From Mesorhizobium sp. WSM3862 (lineage in GTDB: Bacteria > Pseudomonadota > Alphaproteobacteria > Rhizobiales > Rhizobiaceae), in assembly GCF_002294985.1 (NCBI RefSeq), contig NZ_NSGE01000003.1, positions 124,001 to 188,000 of the forward strand: a stretch of DNA of 64,000 nt, written 5' to 3'. The notes under the pieces were generated by a model, which saw only the letters and a list, made by a program, of their open reading frames with translations, did no database searches and had not been told where the DNA came from. The position numbers were made by a program, and so were the translations under genes. This document shows, piece by piece, positions 8,030-16,764 of the stretch. How positions within the stretch are numbered: the first letter of the stretch is position 1; the number at the start of each line of letters is the position of its first letter.

Positions 8030-9142
8030 ATGCGCCAGCGCCCTTCCCTTACGCCGATCGTCGGCGCGCTTCCCAGCACGGTGCCGTTCGTCGGGCCGGA
8101 GGCGCAGGAGCGCGAGCGCGGGCGGCCTTTCCGCGCCCGCATCGGCGCCAATGAAAGCAGCTTTGGGCCCTCGCCGCGCGTGATTGCCCGCATGGAGAGC
8201 GTCGCGCGCGACCAGTGGATGTATTGCGACCCCGACAATTTCGAGCTGAAGGTCGCGGCGGCCGCGCATCACAATGTCGGCGTCGAGAACGTGGTGGTCG
8301 GCGAAGGCATTGACGGACTGCTCGGCCTTGTCGCGCGCATGTATGTCGCGCCGGGCGACGCGGTGGTGACCTCGCTTGGCGCCTATCCCACCTTCAACTT
8401 CCACATCGCCGGCGTCGGCGGCCGGCTGGTGACGGTTCCCTACACCAACGACAAGGAGGACCTCGACGGGCTGGTTGCCGCTGTCGCCAGGGAAAGAGCG
8501 CCGCTCGTCTATCTCTCCAATCCGGACAATCCGATGGGAAGCTGGTGGGAGGCGCCGGACGTCGTCGGCTTCATCGAGGCGCTGCCGGAAACCACCATGC
8601 TGGTGCTGGACGAGGCCTATGGCGAGCTCGGACCGGCCTCGGCGCTACCGCCGATCGACGTCGCGCGGCCGAACGTCGTGCGCATGCGCACCTTCTCCAA
8701 GGCCTATGGGCTTGCCGGCATCCGCTGCGGCTATGCGGTGGCCGAACGGGAAGTGATCCGCGACTTCGAAAAGATCCGCAACCATTACGGCGTCAGCCGC
8801 ATGGCGCAGATCGCCGGGCTCGAGGCGCTGGCCGATCAGGACTATCTGAATTCGGTGGTGGCGCGCGTGGCCGCGGGGCGCCGGCGCATTGCGGCCATCG
8901 CCGAGGAAAACGGGCTGAAGCCGCTGCCCTCGGCGACCAATTTCGTCACCATAGACTGCGGCCGCGACGGCGCCTTCGCGCTGAAGGTGATGCAGGCGCT
9001 GCTCTCGCGCGACGTCTTCATCCGCAAGCCGATGGCGCCGCGGCTCGACCGCTGCATCCGGGTCAGCGTCGGCCTCGACCATGAGCTCGACATCTTCGCC
9101 GAGGAATTGCCCGGCGCGCTGGCGGCGGCGCGGGGGAACTAA
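8030..9142 (+). CDS. PLP-dependent class I/II aminotransferase, HisC-like
   Basis: A 370-residue fold-type I aminotransferase related to histidinol-phosphate aminotransferase. It shows the substrate-region motif NESSFGPSPRV, the aspartate that holds the pyridine nitrogen in LVLDEAYGE (Asp194), and the Schiff-base lysine in TFSKAYGLAGIRCGY (Lys224). A true hisC would normally sit in a histidine or aromatic amino acid cluster. None is here, so the amino donor and acceptor are unknown. The ATG at 8030 starts MRQRPSLTP, and an in-frame TTG at 7973 is possible because no strong ribosome binding site is visible at 8030. It is divergent from the sulfotransferase pair. Confidence 0.85.
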   Translation: MRQRPSLTPIVGALPSTVPFVGPEAQERERGRPFRARIGANESSFGPSPRVIARMESVARDQWMYCDPDNFELKVAAAAHHNVGVENVVVGEGIDGLLGLVARMYVAPGDAVVTSLGAYPTFNFHIAGVGGRLVTVPYTNDKEDLDGLVAAVARERAPLVYLSNPDNPMGSWWEAPDVVGFIEALPETTMLVLDEAYGELGPASALPPIDVARPNVVRMRTFSKAYGLAGIRCGYAVAEREVIRDFEKIRNHYGVSRMAQIAGLEALADQDYLNSVVARVAAGRRRIAAIAEENGLKPLPSATNFVTIDCGRDGAFALKVMQALLSRDVFIRKPMAPRLDRCIRVSVGLDHELDIFAEELPGALAAARGN

Positions 9143-9215
9143 CGGCGATCCACAGCCGTTGCGTTTGCGCGGCGCCGAGCCGGATTCCGTAGGGCTTTCG
9201 AAGGCGGAGACGAGC

Positions 9216-9500
9216 ATGGTCGAGCAAAAGAGAACCGTTCGGGCGCGCATCTCCGGCAAGGTGCAAGGGGTCAGCTACCGGGTTTGGGCGCGGGACGAAG
9301 CCGTGCGCCTCGGACTGACGGGCTGGGTGCGAAACGAGCACGACGGTTCGGTCACGGCGCTCATCTCCGGCGCCGACGCAGCGATCGACTCGATGGTCGA
9401 TCGGCTGTGGCGGGGGCCGAGGGGCGCGACGGTCATCAGGGTCGAGATCGAAGAACGCACGGACGACAGCGCACCTATCGACTTCAGGATCATCGCCTAA
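9216..9500 (+). CDS. acyP: Acylphosphatase
   Basis: A 94-residue enzyme of the usual acylphosphatase length, hydrolysing carboxyl-phosphate bonds such as acetyl or carbamoyl phosphate. The signature loop GKVQGVSYRVWARDEA contains the phosphate-binding Arg, and GWVRNEHDGSV contains the catalytic Asn. The start at 9216 has GGCGGAGA 5-12 bases upstream. It follows the aminotransferase by 73 bases and could share its transcript. Cytosolic, with no signal peptide. Confidence 0.93.
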   Translation: MVEQKRTVRARISGKVQGVSYRVWARDEAVRLGLTGWVRNEHDGSVTALISGADAAIDSMVDRLWRGPRGATVIRVEIEERTDDSAPIDFRIIA

Positions 9501-9565
9501 GCAAGTCCGCCGAAATCAGCTTCCATCCACCGATCGGCAAACCGTCCGACATTGCTTCTGGTGCG

Positions 9566-9590
9566 ATACGCACACGATATATGTGCGTAT
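9566..9590. promoter_or_regulatory. Inverted repeat, candidate operator before the CAP/T1SS unit
   Basis: ATACGCACA (9566-9574) and TGTGCGTAT (9582-9590) are perfect arms around a 7-base AT-rich spacer. The repeat lies 112 bases before the CAP-protein start, in the only intergenic gap that could drive the unit. No regulator gene is adjacent, so the binding protein is unknown. Confidence 0.5.
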
Positions 9591-9701
9591 ATTCCGATTT
9601 GTTACTTTAGCGCCGCATGATGAACATATTTGCTCCATAGCCGGAAAGGCGGGTGACGGAGATCAGGGGGTTCACCGAACAATATCAACGGGGATATTTC
9701 A

Positions 9702-10859
9702 ATGCCGCAGCACAGTGCCAACGAGCAGTATCTGCTCGAGCTCATCAATGCTGAGCGCGCCAAGGCCGGCGCCCAGCCCCTGGCCTTCGACAACGATCTC
9801 AGCGAAGCCGCCGAGGGCCACGACAGGTGGATGCTGGCCACCGACACATTCTCTCACACCGGCTCTGGGGGTTCGTCGCCGACGACGCGCATGACGAATG
9901 CCGGTTATACGCTGAGCGGCTCATGGGCCACGGGCGAGAACATCGCCTGGGCAACGACCCGCGCGCCGACCGGCTATGTCGACGAGGTCAAGCTTCTCCA
10001 CACCAATCTGATGAATTCTACCGGGCATCGGGCCAACATCCTCAATTCCAACTTCCGTGAAGTTGGGCTCGCCTTCGAGGTCGGCGACTACAAGGGCCGC
10101 AGCAGCGCCTTCGTCACCGAGGATTTCGCCAAGAGCGGCACGGATCTCTTCCTCACCGGCGTCGCTTTCGACGACAAGGACGGCGACCGTTTCTACGATC
10201 CGGGCGAAGGGCTGGGCACCATCACTGTGACCGCCAGGAACTCAGCCGGCCAGACCTTTAAGACCACGACCTCGGCCGCCGGCGGCTATGATCTAGCGCT
10301 GAAGCCCGGCACCTATAACGTCACTTTTTCGGGCGCCAATATCGCCACTTCGACGCAGACGGCGACAATCGGCACCAAGAACGTCAAGCGCGACCTGATC
10401 GACCCGGCAATGAAATCGGGCACGCTCGCGGCGACGGCATCGGCAGAAGACTCAGGATCCGATTCAAGCCACGCCCCGGCCGCGCCGACCAGCGGACCGA
10501 ACACGGGCAACGGCACCAAAAACTGGCTCGCCGACTTCTTCGGCAAGCATCCTGTTGGCGACCGGGGCACGCCTGGTCTCACCGACTCCACCGACGCGCC
10601 CAAGCATGATGCGGTGGCCTTGGACAGCGACCAATTCTTGTTCCGTCACGCCTCGCACGCCAATCCGGACAACGCGCCGGATCCGTCGGACCATGTCCAG
10701 CAGGCTGTGGAACGGGCGGCAGCGGGGCTGCACGACCACCTGCCGTCCGACAATCCGGTCTTTGCCGACGCGGCCGATGCGGCGCAGTCCGCGATCACCA
10801 AGATCCTGGCGCAGATTGCCGGCCATTCCGACCATCAAACGACGGAACTCGTCGGCTGA
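9702..10859 (+). CDS. CAP (SCP/PR-1) domain protein, likely type I secretion cargo
   Basis: A 385-residue protein. Residues about 8-125 are a CAP domain with FSHTGSGG, GENIAWA and STGHRANILNSNFREVG, including the conserved His/Glu positions. Residues about 150-225 form a SdrD-B-like beta domain beginning with an acidic calcium-loop-like DDKDGDRFYDPGEG. The last 150 residues are low-complexity, Asp/His/Pro-rich and end in TTELVG. There is no N-terminal signal peptide, yet CAP proteins act outside the cell. The type I exporter genes directly downstream explain this. No RTX nonapeptide (GGxGxDxxx) was found, which is unusual for this exporter class. GGGG eight bases upstream supports the start. 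Function of the CAP domain is unknown. Confidence 0.82.
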   Translation: MPQHSANEQYLLELINAERAKAGAQPLAFDNDLSEAAEGHDRWMLATDTFSHTGSGGSSPTTRMTNAGYTLSGSWATGENIAWATTRAPTGYVDEVKLLHTNLMNSTGHRANILNSNFREVGLAFEVGDYKGRSSAFVTEDFAKSGTDLFLTGVAFDDKDGDRFYDPGEGLGTITVTARNSAGQTFKTTTSAAGGYDLALKPGTYNVTFSGANIATSTQTATIGTKNVKRDLIDPAMKSGTLAATASAEDSGSDSSHAPAAPTSGPNTGNGTKNWLADFFGKHPVGDRGTPGLTDSTDAPKHDAVALDSDQFLFRHASHANPDNAPDPSDHVQQAVERAAAGLHDHLPSDNPVFADAADAAQSAITKILAQIAGHSDHQTTELVG

Positions 10860-10869
10860 TCCATTCACC

Positions 10870-10927
10870 GCGGGCCGCGCCTCGATCGCGGCCCGCCAAC
10901 CCGCCTCAAGCCGGGCGCGGTTTTTTC
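10870..10927 (+). terminator. Hairpin between CAP gene and exporter genes, probable partial terminator
   Basis: A perfect 10-bp stem (10870-10879 with 10887-10896) lies 10 bases past the CAP stop codon. A weaker stem and a TTTTTT run (10921-10926) follow. It could end most transcripts after the cargo gene and let a fraction continue into the ABC transporter. This would give more cargo than exporter. Confidence 0.55.
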
Positions 10928-10939
10928 GGGGGTAACCAT

Positions 10940-12673
10940 CTGACACGCTCGCCTTTAGCTGACCTGAAACCTTCCGAGCTTCGCAAGGCGCTCGCCTCCT
11001 TCCGCGGCCCGTATGCGGCCGTCGCCGGGCTCAGCGGCCTCATCAACGTGCTGATGCTGTCCGGTTCGCTGTTCATGCTGCAGGTCTATGACCGCGTTCT
11101 GCCTAGCCGCAGCGTGCCGACGCTGGTGGCGCTGATCATTCTGGTCGCCGTGCTTTATGCCTTCCAGGGCGTCCTCGAAGCGATCCGTGCGCGCGTGCTG
11201 ACACGCATCGGCGCCGGCATCGACGAGCTCATCGCCGGCCGCGTCTTCAACTGCCTCGTGCGGCTGCCGCTTAGAACGCCTGATCGCGGCGAAGGCCTGC
11301 AGGCGCTGCGCGACCTCGACCAGGTCAGCGGCTTCCTTTCCAGCCCCGGCCCGGGTGCGCTGTTCGATCTGCCATGGATGCCGCTCTATGTTGTGATCTG
11401 CTTTCTTTTCCATCCGTGGATCGGCGTCGCGGCGCTCATCGGCGCGCTGCTGCTGGTCGCGCTGACGGGGCTCACCGATCGCCTGGTCCGCGCCCCGACC
11501 AAGGCAATGTCGGGCTTCGGCACAAGGCGCGGCGCGATCGCGCAGGCGAGCGCCCGCAACGCCGAAGTGCTGGCCGCCATGGGCATGGGCGAGAGGCTGG
11601 CCGGGCGCTGGAGCCAAGCAAACAACGCCTTCCGCGAGGCGCAGGCGAAGGCGAGCGACCTGACGAGCGGATTGGGTGCGGCTTCGCGCATCATGCGCAT
11701 GATGCTGCAGTCGATGGTCCTGGCGCTCGGCGCCTATCTGGTCATTTACCAGCAGGCCACGCCCGGCATCATCATCGCCAGTTCAATCCTGACATCGCGG
11801 GCGCTGGCGCCGATCGAGCTCGCCACCGCGTATTGGAAGCACTTCCTCAGCGCGCGCCAGAGCTGGCAGAGGCTGGTCGATCTGTTTGCCGCCTTTCCGG
11901 TCGACGATGGCGGCATGGAGCTTCCGGCGCCAAACGCGACACTCGCTGTGGAAACCGTCGGGGTGACGGCGCCTGGTGGACGGCGCATCCTGCTGGAGGA
12001 TATAGACTTCTCGCTCGGCGCCGGCTCCGGCATGGGCCTGATCGGCCCGAGCGGCTCCGGAAAATCGTCGCTCGTGCGCGCGCTCGTCGGCGTATGGCCC
12101 ACGATGCGCGGCAAGATCCGTCTCGACGGCGCTGCGATCGAGCAGTGGCCGGCGCAGGCGCTTGGCCGCCATATCGGCTATCTGCCGCAGGATGTCGAAT
12201 TGTTCGCCGGTACGGTCGCCCAGAACATCAGCCGCTTCGACGAGAACGCCATGCCGGAGGCGATCATCGAGGCCTCCCAGGCTGCCGGCGTGCACGACAT
12301 GATCCTGCGCCTGCCCGAAGGCTATCAAACCGAGATCGGCGAGAGCGGCGCGGCACTTTCCGCCGGACAGCGTCAGCGTGTAGGCCTGGCGCGCGCGCTG
12401 TTCGGCAATCCGTTCCTCGTCGTGCTCGACGAGCCGAATTCCAACCTCGATGCCGCGGGCGACCAAGCGCTGACGCGTGCCATCGAAGGCATCAAAGCGC
12501 GCGGGGGCATCGTCATCGTGGTCGCGCATCGTCCCAGCGCCCTCGCCGCGCTCGACCACTTGCTGGTGCTGAATGGCGGCAGGCAGCAGGCATTCGGGCT
12601 GAAGAGCGAGATCGCACGGCAGGCTTTGCAGCCGGTGACGAAACCGCTGCATGCGGTCGGATCGGCGGGCTGA
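10940..12673 (+). CDS. Type I secretion system permease/ATPase (PrtD family)
   Basis: Inner-membrane ABC exporter subunit with fused membrane and ATPase halves, about 577 residues if read from a CTG at 10940. The membrane half has several segments (e.g. LMLSGSLFMLQVYDRVLP, TLVALIILVAVLYAF). The ATPase has Walker A GPSGSGKSS, signature LSAGQRQR, Walker B VVLDEPNSNLD and switch VAHRPS. There is no C39 peptidase domain, so cargo is not cleaved at a GG leader. No ATG, GTG or TTG precedes the first membrane helix in frame. GGGGG ends seven bases before the CTG. The next start, GTG at 11048, would cut into helix one. It partners with the membrane fusion protein that starts one base after its stop. 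The TolC-type outer channel is not in the window. Confidence 0.88.
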   Translation: MTRSPLADLKPSELRKALASFRGPYAAVAGLSGLINVLMLSGSLFMLQVYDRVLPSRSVPTLVALIILVAVLYAFQGVLEAIRARVLTRIGAGIDELIAGRVFNCLVRLPLRTPDRGEGLQALRDLDQVSGFLSSPGPGALFDLPWMPLYVVICFLFHPWIGVAALIGALLLVALTGLTDRLVRAPTKAMSGFGTRRGAIAQASARNAEVLAAMGMGERLAGRWSQANNAFREAQAKASDLTSGLGAASRIMRMMLQSMVLALGAYLVIYQQATPGIIIASSILTSRALAPIELATAYWKHFLSARQSWQRLVDLFAAFPVDDGGMELPAPNATLAVETVGVTAPGGRRILLEDIDFSLGAGSGMGLIGPSGSGKSSLVRALVGVWPTMRGKIRLDGAAIEQWPAQALGRHIGYLPQDVELFAGTVAQNISRFDENAMPEAIIEASQAAGVHDMILRLPEGYQTEIGESGAALSAGQRQRVGLARALFGNPFLVVLDEPNSNLDAAGDQALTRAIEGIKARGGIVIVVAHRPSALAALDHLLVLNGGRQQAFGLKSEIARQALQPVTKPLHAVGSAG

Positions 12674-12674
12674 G

Positions 12675-14102
12675 ATGAGGTCGGCAACTCCCGATTTCAA
12701 AGCCGATGCGTTGCGCGTGGTGCGCGACATCGCATTGTCCGCCAGGGCGCGCGCGATCGCGCTGCTCGACCGCGGTTCGAAGCCGATCGAAGGTGCTTCG
12801 CCCCAGCAGCAGCGCTTGCGTCAGGCCATTCGCAGGAACGTCCGGGCGGGAGCGATCGCAGCGGCGCTGCTTGTCGGCGGGCTCGGCCTTTGGGCGGCAT
12901 CAAGCAGTCTTGCCGGAGCCGTGGTCGCAGGCGGCCATCTGGTCGTCGGCTCGAACGTGAAGTCCGTCCAGCATCCGCAAGGCGGCGTCGTCGGCGCTCT
13001 CAACGTGCAGAACGGCAGCACGGTCGAGGCGGGCGACGTCCTGGTGCGGCTGGACGACACGGTGGCGCGTGCCAATCTCGCCATCGTCGACAACGGTCTC
13101 GACGAGCTCTCTGCCCGCCGCGCCCGGCTGATTGCCGAACGCGACGGCGCCCAGGCGGTGCTCTATCCCGAGCAGCTGTCGGGAAACGCGCATGCCCCTC
13201 AGATCGGTCATCTCATCGACGGCGAGAACAGGCTGTTCGCGCTGCGGCGGCAGGCGCGCGAGGGCAAGATTTCACAGCTACGCGAGCGCATCGTGCAGTT
13301 CCGTCAGGAGATCGCGGGTATCGAGGCCCAGCTTAGGAGCAAGCAGCAGGAGATATCCCTCACCAAGATCGAGCTCGAGGGCATGCGGGACCTCTGGAAA
13401 AAGAAGCTGGTGCCGATCTCGCGTCTGGCCGATCGCGAACGCGCCGAGGCAAGGCTCGACGGCGAAAACGGGCAGTTGATCGCCGCCGCCGCGCAGACGC
13501 GCGGGCGCATCAGCGAGATGGAACTGGCGATCATCCAGATCGATCAGGACCTGCGCAGCGAAGTGGCGGGCGAACTGAGGGAGATCGACGGCAAGATGAG
13601 CGAACTGCGCGAGCGTCAGATCGCGGCCGAGCAAACGCTGAAGCAGATCGATATCCGCGCCCCGCAATCGGGCCGGGTGCATCAGCTGGCCGTGCACACG
13701 ATCGGCGGCGTGATCGCGCCCGGCGAGGCGATCATGCAGATCGTGCCGAGCGCCGACGCGCTGGTGGTCGAGGCGCGCGTCGCGCCGCAGGACATCGACC
13801 AGGTGCGCATCGGACAGAACGCCACGCTTCGCCTTTCGGCCTTCAGCCAGCAGATCACGCCGGAAGTCGAGGGCCAGGTTGACCGTATCTCGCCCGACCT
13901 CATCGAAGACCAGAAAGCCGGGGTCGCCTATTACGCGGTGCGCATCGTGCTGACGCAAAGCAGCCTCAAACAGGCGGGATCGCTGGAACTGAAGCCGGGA
14001 ATGCCGGCGGAGGTGTTCCTGAGAACCGGCGACCGCACGGTGCTTTCCTATCTGCTTAAGCCCCTGACCGATCAGGCGAGCCGCGCTTTCCGCGGCGACT
14101 AA
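12675..14102 (+). CDS. HlyD/PrtE-family periplasmic adaptor of the type I secretion system
   Basis: A 475-residue membrane fusion protein linking the ABC exporter to TolC. It has a cytosolic N-terminus and one membrane segment near residues 60-80 (IAAALLVGGLGLWAAS). A lipoyl-like half follows (GGVVGALNVQNGSTVEAGDV), then long coiled-coil arms (about 150-320) and the return barrel with IRAPQSGRVHQLAVHTIGG. The start codon at 12675 lies one base after the exporter stop codon, so the two are translationally coupled. Length and order match PrtD-PrtE of protease exporters. Together with the upstream CAP gene this forms a complete dedicated export unit except for TolC. Confidence 0.92.
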   Translation: MRSATPDFKADALRVVRDIALSARARAIALLDRGSKPIEGASPQQQRLRQAIRRNVRAGAIAAALLVGGLGLWAASSSLAGAVVAGGHLVVGSNVKSVQHPQGGVVGALNVQNGSTVEAGDVLVRLDDTVARANLAIVDNGLDELSARRARLIAERDGAQAVLYPEQLSGNAHAPQIGHLIDGENRLFALRRQAREGKISQLRERIVQFRQEIAGIEAQLRSKQQEISLTKIELEGMRDLWKKKLVPISRLADRERAEARLDGENGQLIAAAAQTRGRISEMELAIIQIDQDLRSEVAGELREIDGKMSELRERQIAAEQTLKQIDIRAPQSGRVHQLAVHTIGGVIAPGEAIMQIVPSADALVVEARVAPQDIDQVRIGQNATLRLSAFSQQITPEVEGQVDRISPDLIEDQKAGVAYYAVRIVLTQSSLKQAGSLELKPGMPAEVFLRTGDRTVLSYLLKPLTDQASRAFRGD

Positions 14103-14201
14103 GTCGCTCCGCTCTACAGATCCAGCCGAGGCTTGCGTCAGACCGATTGCAGGCCATTGCCCTTCGGCCTGAACACCATCGCTTGCCCGCTTGAATTAAT
14201 T

Positions 14202-14209
14202 GAACGTTC
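14202..14209. promoter_or_regulatory. GAACGTTC palindrome, candidate TetR operator
   Basis: An 8-bp perfect palindrome in AT-rich sequence (TTGAACGTTCGTTTTATT) lies 29 bases before the TetR start at 14239. It overlaps a TTTATTATC promoter-like stretch. Position and form fit autoregulation by the adjacent TetR protein. Confidence 0.45.
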
Positions 14210-14238
14210 GTTTTATTATCTGCTTCGCAGAGGCAAAC

Positions 14239-14889
14239 ATGGCACGCACCACGGGTTCAGATGGCGAAAAAACCGAGGCGGCCGTTCGCGAGGCGGCGGT
14301 CGGGCTGATCGCGCGGCTCGGCTATGAGGCGATGTCGATGCGCCAGCTGGCGACCGAAGTCGGCGTGCAGGCCGCCGCGCTCTATCGCTATTTTCCCACC
14401 AAGGAGGATCTGCTGTTCACGCTGATGCGCGAGCATATGGAAGGCCTGCTCAAGGCCTGGGATGACGCGCGCCCGGCACCGGCCGATCCGGCGGCGCGGC
14501 TCGCCGCCTATGTCGAGAACCACATTGCCTTCCATATCGAGCGGCGCCGCGCCACCCATGTCTCCAACATGGAATTGCGCAGCCTCTCGCATGAGCGGCT
14601 GACGCAGATCCTCAAGATGCGCACGGCCTATGAGAAGGAATTGCGCGCGATCCTGCGCGACGGCGCCGACGCCGGCATCTTCGAGATCGACGATGTCGGC
14701 CTGACCGCCATGGCGCTGATCCAGATGATGACCGGCGTCATCGTCTGGTTCCGTCCGGGCGAGCGGCTGTCGATCTCTGAAGTCACGGAGACATATCTTT
14801 CGATGACAAGGCGGCTCGTCGGCGCGAAGATCGGCGCCGGCAGCGCAACGCGTCCCGTCCGACGCGCAAAGGAGGCCACGGCACTTTGA
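14239..14889 (+). CDS. TetR-family regulator of the leucine/isovalerate cluster
   Basis: A 216-residue TetR protein. The N-terminal helix-turn-helix spans about residues 13-58 (MSMRQLATEVGVQAAALYRYFPTKEDLL in two contiguous parts, with the canonical YRYFPTKEDLL recognition end). The C-terminal half is an all-helical ligand pocket. The start at 14239 has AGAGG five bases upstream, whereas an in-frame ATG at 14200 lies in the probable operator. It is 57 bases before isovaleryl-CoA dehydrogenase on the same strand. It therefore probably senses an acyl-CoA of the pathway and represses the operon, by analogy with other acyl-CoA-responsive TetR proteins. The ligand is inferred. Confidence 0.85.
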   Translation: MARTTGSDGEKTEAAVREAAVGLIARLGYEAMSMRQLATEVGVQAAALYRYFPTKEDLLFTLMREHMEGLLKAWDDARPAPADPAARLAAYVENHIAFHIERRRATHVSNMELRSLSHERLTQILKMRTAYEKELRAILRDGADAGIFEIDDVGLTAMALIQMMTGVIVWFRPGERLSISEVTETYLSMTRRLVGAKIGAGSATRPVRRAKEATAL

Positions 14890-14946
14890 TTTCGCGCATT
14901 ATCCTTATCGAAGTCGATTTCGGGGTCATGCGCCGGGAGGAACGCC

Positions 14947-16110
14947 ATGTACACGAATACGCTGAACTTCGGGCTTGATGCCGACATTGAGGCGTTGCGC
15001 GATACCGTAAGGCGCTTCGCACAAGACAGGATCGCGCCGATCGCGGCCGATATCGACCGCTCCAACGAATTCCCGGCACATCTGTGGGGGGAGCTCGGCG
15101 CGCTCGGCCTGCTCGGCATCACCGCCGATGCCGAGTTCGGCGGCAGCGGTATGGGCTATCTCGCGCATGTCGTGGCGATGGAGGAGATTTCCCGCGCATC
15201 CGCCTCGGTCGGCCTCTCCTACGGCGCGCATTCCAATCTCTGCGTTAACCAGATCAACCGCTGGGCAACGCCGGCACAGAAGGAGAAATACCTCCCTGCG
15301 CTCTGCTCGGGCGAAAAGGTCGGCGCGCTGGCAATGTCGGAGTCCGGATCAGGCTCGGACGTCGTGTCGCTGCGGCTGCGCGCCGAAAAGCGCAACGACC
15401 GCTATGTGCTCAACGGTTCGAAAATGTGGATCACCAACGGACCCGATGCCGAGACCTTGGTGGTCTATGCCAAGACCGATCCGGAGCGCAATTCGCGCGG
15501 CATCACCGCCTTCATCATCGAAAAACCCTTTGCCGGGTTTTCGGTGGCCCAAAAACTCGACAAGCTCGGCATGCGCGGCTCGAACACCGGCGAGCTCGTC
15601 TTCGAGAATGTCGAGGTGCCGTTCGAGAATGTGCTGCATGAGGAAGGGCGCGGCGTCGAGGTGCTGATGTCGGGCCTCGACTATGAGCGCGCCGTGCTCT
15701 CCGGCGGGCCGATCGGGCTGATGGCGGCCTGCCTCGACGTGGCGGTGCCTTACGTGCATGAGCGCAAGCAGTTCGGCCAGCCGATCGGCAGTTTTCAGCT
15801 GGTGCAGGGCAAGCTTGCCGACATGTATTCGACGATGAACGCGGCGCGCGCCTATGTCTACGCCGTGGCCGGTGCCTGCGACCGCGGCGAGACCACGCGC
15901 AAGGACGCCGCCGGCTGCGTGCTCTTCGCGGCCGAAAAGGCGACGCAGATGGCGCTCGATGCCATCCAGCTGCTCGGCGGCAACGGCTATATCAACGATT
16001 ATCCGACCGGGCGGCTTCTGCGCGACGCCAAGCTCTACGAGATCGGCGCCGGCACCAGCGAGATCCGCCGCTGGCTGATCGGCCGCGAGATCATGGCGGA
16101 GGGAGTGTGA
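14947..16110 (+). CDS. ivd: Isovaleryl-CoA dehydrogenase
   Basis: A 387-residue acyl-CoA dehydrogenase that oxidises isovaleryl-CoA to 3-methylcrotonyl-CoA in leucine breakdown and passes electrons to ETF. It has the FAD-binding [12 protein letters not shown] and WITNGP segments and the C-terminal [20 protein letters not shown] and [10 protein letters not shown] motifs. The catalytic Glu247 lies in [12 protein letters not shown], the location used by isovaleryl-CoA dehydrogenases rather than the C-terminal Glu of short- and medium-chain enzymes. The methylcrotonyl-CoA carboxylase genes downstream make the substrate assignment firm. GGGAGGA precedes the start. The ETF-quinone oxidoreductase needed downstream is at 28250-29929. 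Confidence 0.95.
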   Translation: MYTNTLNFGLDADIEALRDTVRRFAQDRIAPIAADIDRSNEFPAHLWGELGALGLLGITADAEFGGSGMGYLAHVVAMEEISRASASVGLSYGAHSNLCVNQINRWATPAQKEKYLPALCSGEKVGALAMSESGSGSDVVSLRLRAEKRNDRYVLNGSKMWITNGPDAETLVVYAKTDPERNSRGITAFIIEKPFAGFSVAQKLDKLGMRGSNTGELVFENVEVPFENVLHEEGRGVEVLMSGLDYERAVLSGGPIGLMAACLDVAVPYVHERKQFGQPIGSFQLVQGKLADMYSTMNAARAYVYAVAGACDRGETTRKDAAGCVLFAAEKATQMALDAIQLLGGNGYINDYPTGRLLRDAKLYEIGAGTSEIRRWLIGREIMAEGV

Positions 16111-16122
16111 TGTCTCCCTCCG
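16097..16122. terminator. Hairpin spanning the ivd stop codon
   Basis: CGGAGGGAG (16097-16105) pairs perfectly with CTCCCTCCG (16114-16122) around the ivd stop codon. It lies between convergent ivd and the minus-strand gene at 16128. There is no T-run, so it may act as an RNA stabiliser or a weak two-way terminator. Confidence 0.5.
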
Positions 16123-16127
16123 TCACC

Positions 16128-16520
16128 TCAGCCGAACGCCTTGGGCAGGTCGTCGGTCGGCTTGGCGACGATCTGATGCTCATCGCGCCACAGAACCTCA
16201 CGCTGGCGCCGGGACGTGATCGAGCGCACAGGCAAGCCGCCCTCCTCGATCAGCCAGGCGCAATAGCGCGCACGGCTGATGGCTTCCTTGGCGTTCGGGT
16301 GGAACCAGCAGACGCCCCAAATCGACTCACGGCGCTTGAAATGCCGCCCAACCCGGCCAGGAATGGGCAAATGCCGATTGAACCAGTCGAACTGATCCTC
16401 CAGTTCGCCATGGATCCAGTCCGGGCAGCCATTCCGGTACAAGTACCAGGACGCATGGAAAAAGCCGCTCTCTACCCGGCTCTTCGGATGGATCAGCGGC
16501 GTTACAAACCGCACATACAT
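16128..16520 (-). CDS. Conserved-looking hypothetical protein, antisense within the leucine operon
   Basis: A 130-residue protein beginning MYVRFVTPLIHPKSR, rich in Trp, His, Arg and Asp (GCPDWIHGELEDQFDWFN, ESIWGVCWFHPNAKEAI), with no signal peptide or membrane segment. Strong codon bias towards GC in third positions says it is coding. I do not recognise the family. It points against ivd and mccB, so the operon would be transcribed through it. An in-frame GTG at 16532 is an alternative start. Further upstream in the same frame, an AGGAGG site and ATG at about 16670 begin 17 codons that end in TGA. The gene may therefore once have been longer. Confidence 0.6.
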   Translation of the reverse strand: MYVRFVTPLIHPKSRVESGFFHASWYLYRNGCPDWIHGELEDQFDWFNRHLPIPGRVGRHFKRRESIWGVCWFHPNAKEAISRARYCAWLIEEGGLPVRSITSRRQREVLWRDEHQIVAKPTDDLPKAFG

Positions 16521-16764
16521 AGTGACACCCACAGCGCTTGCAGGCGCCGTGTTCCTTTTGCTCGAATCCGGGACGTGGAAAGCCGCCCTTCGGCGGCGTC
16601 AGGCCATGGCCGAGGGGAGACATTTGGTGAAACGCATATCGATGCCTTTCATCGTCGCCTCCTGAGGTGTCATTCGTACAAAAGATGCCGCGCTGCGCAC
16701 GCAGCATCCGGGTGCGGGCTGTTACACTGGTTGCGTTGCGGCATCAAGAGGTGTGAGGAATAAC

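Noticed and set aside
16327..16707. Minus-strand frame with a zinc-ribbon-like CKRCGCHYVCAVC stretch
   Set aside because: The second half is Trp/Pro/Leu-rich noise and the frame overlaps the better-coded 16128-16520 gene. Kept only as a remark.
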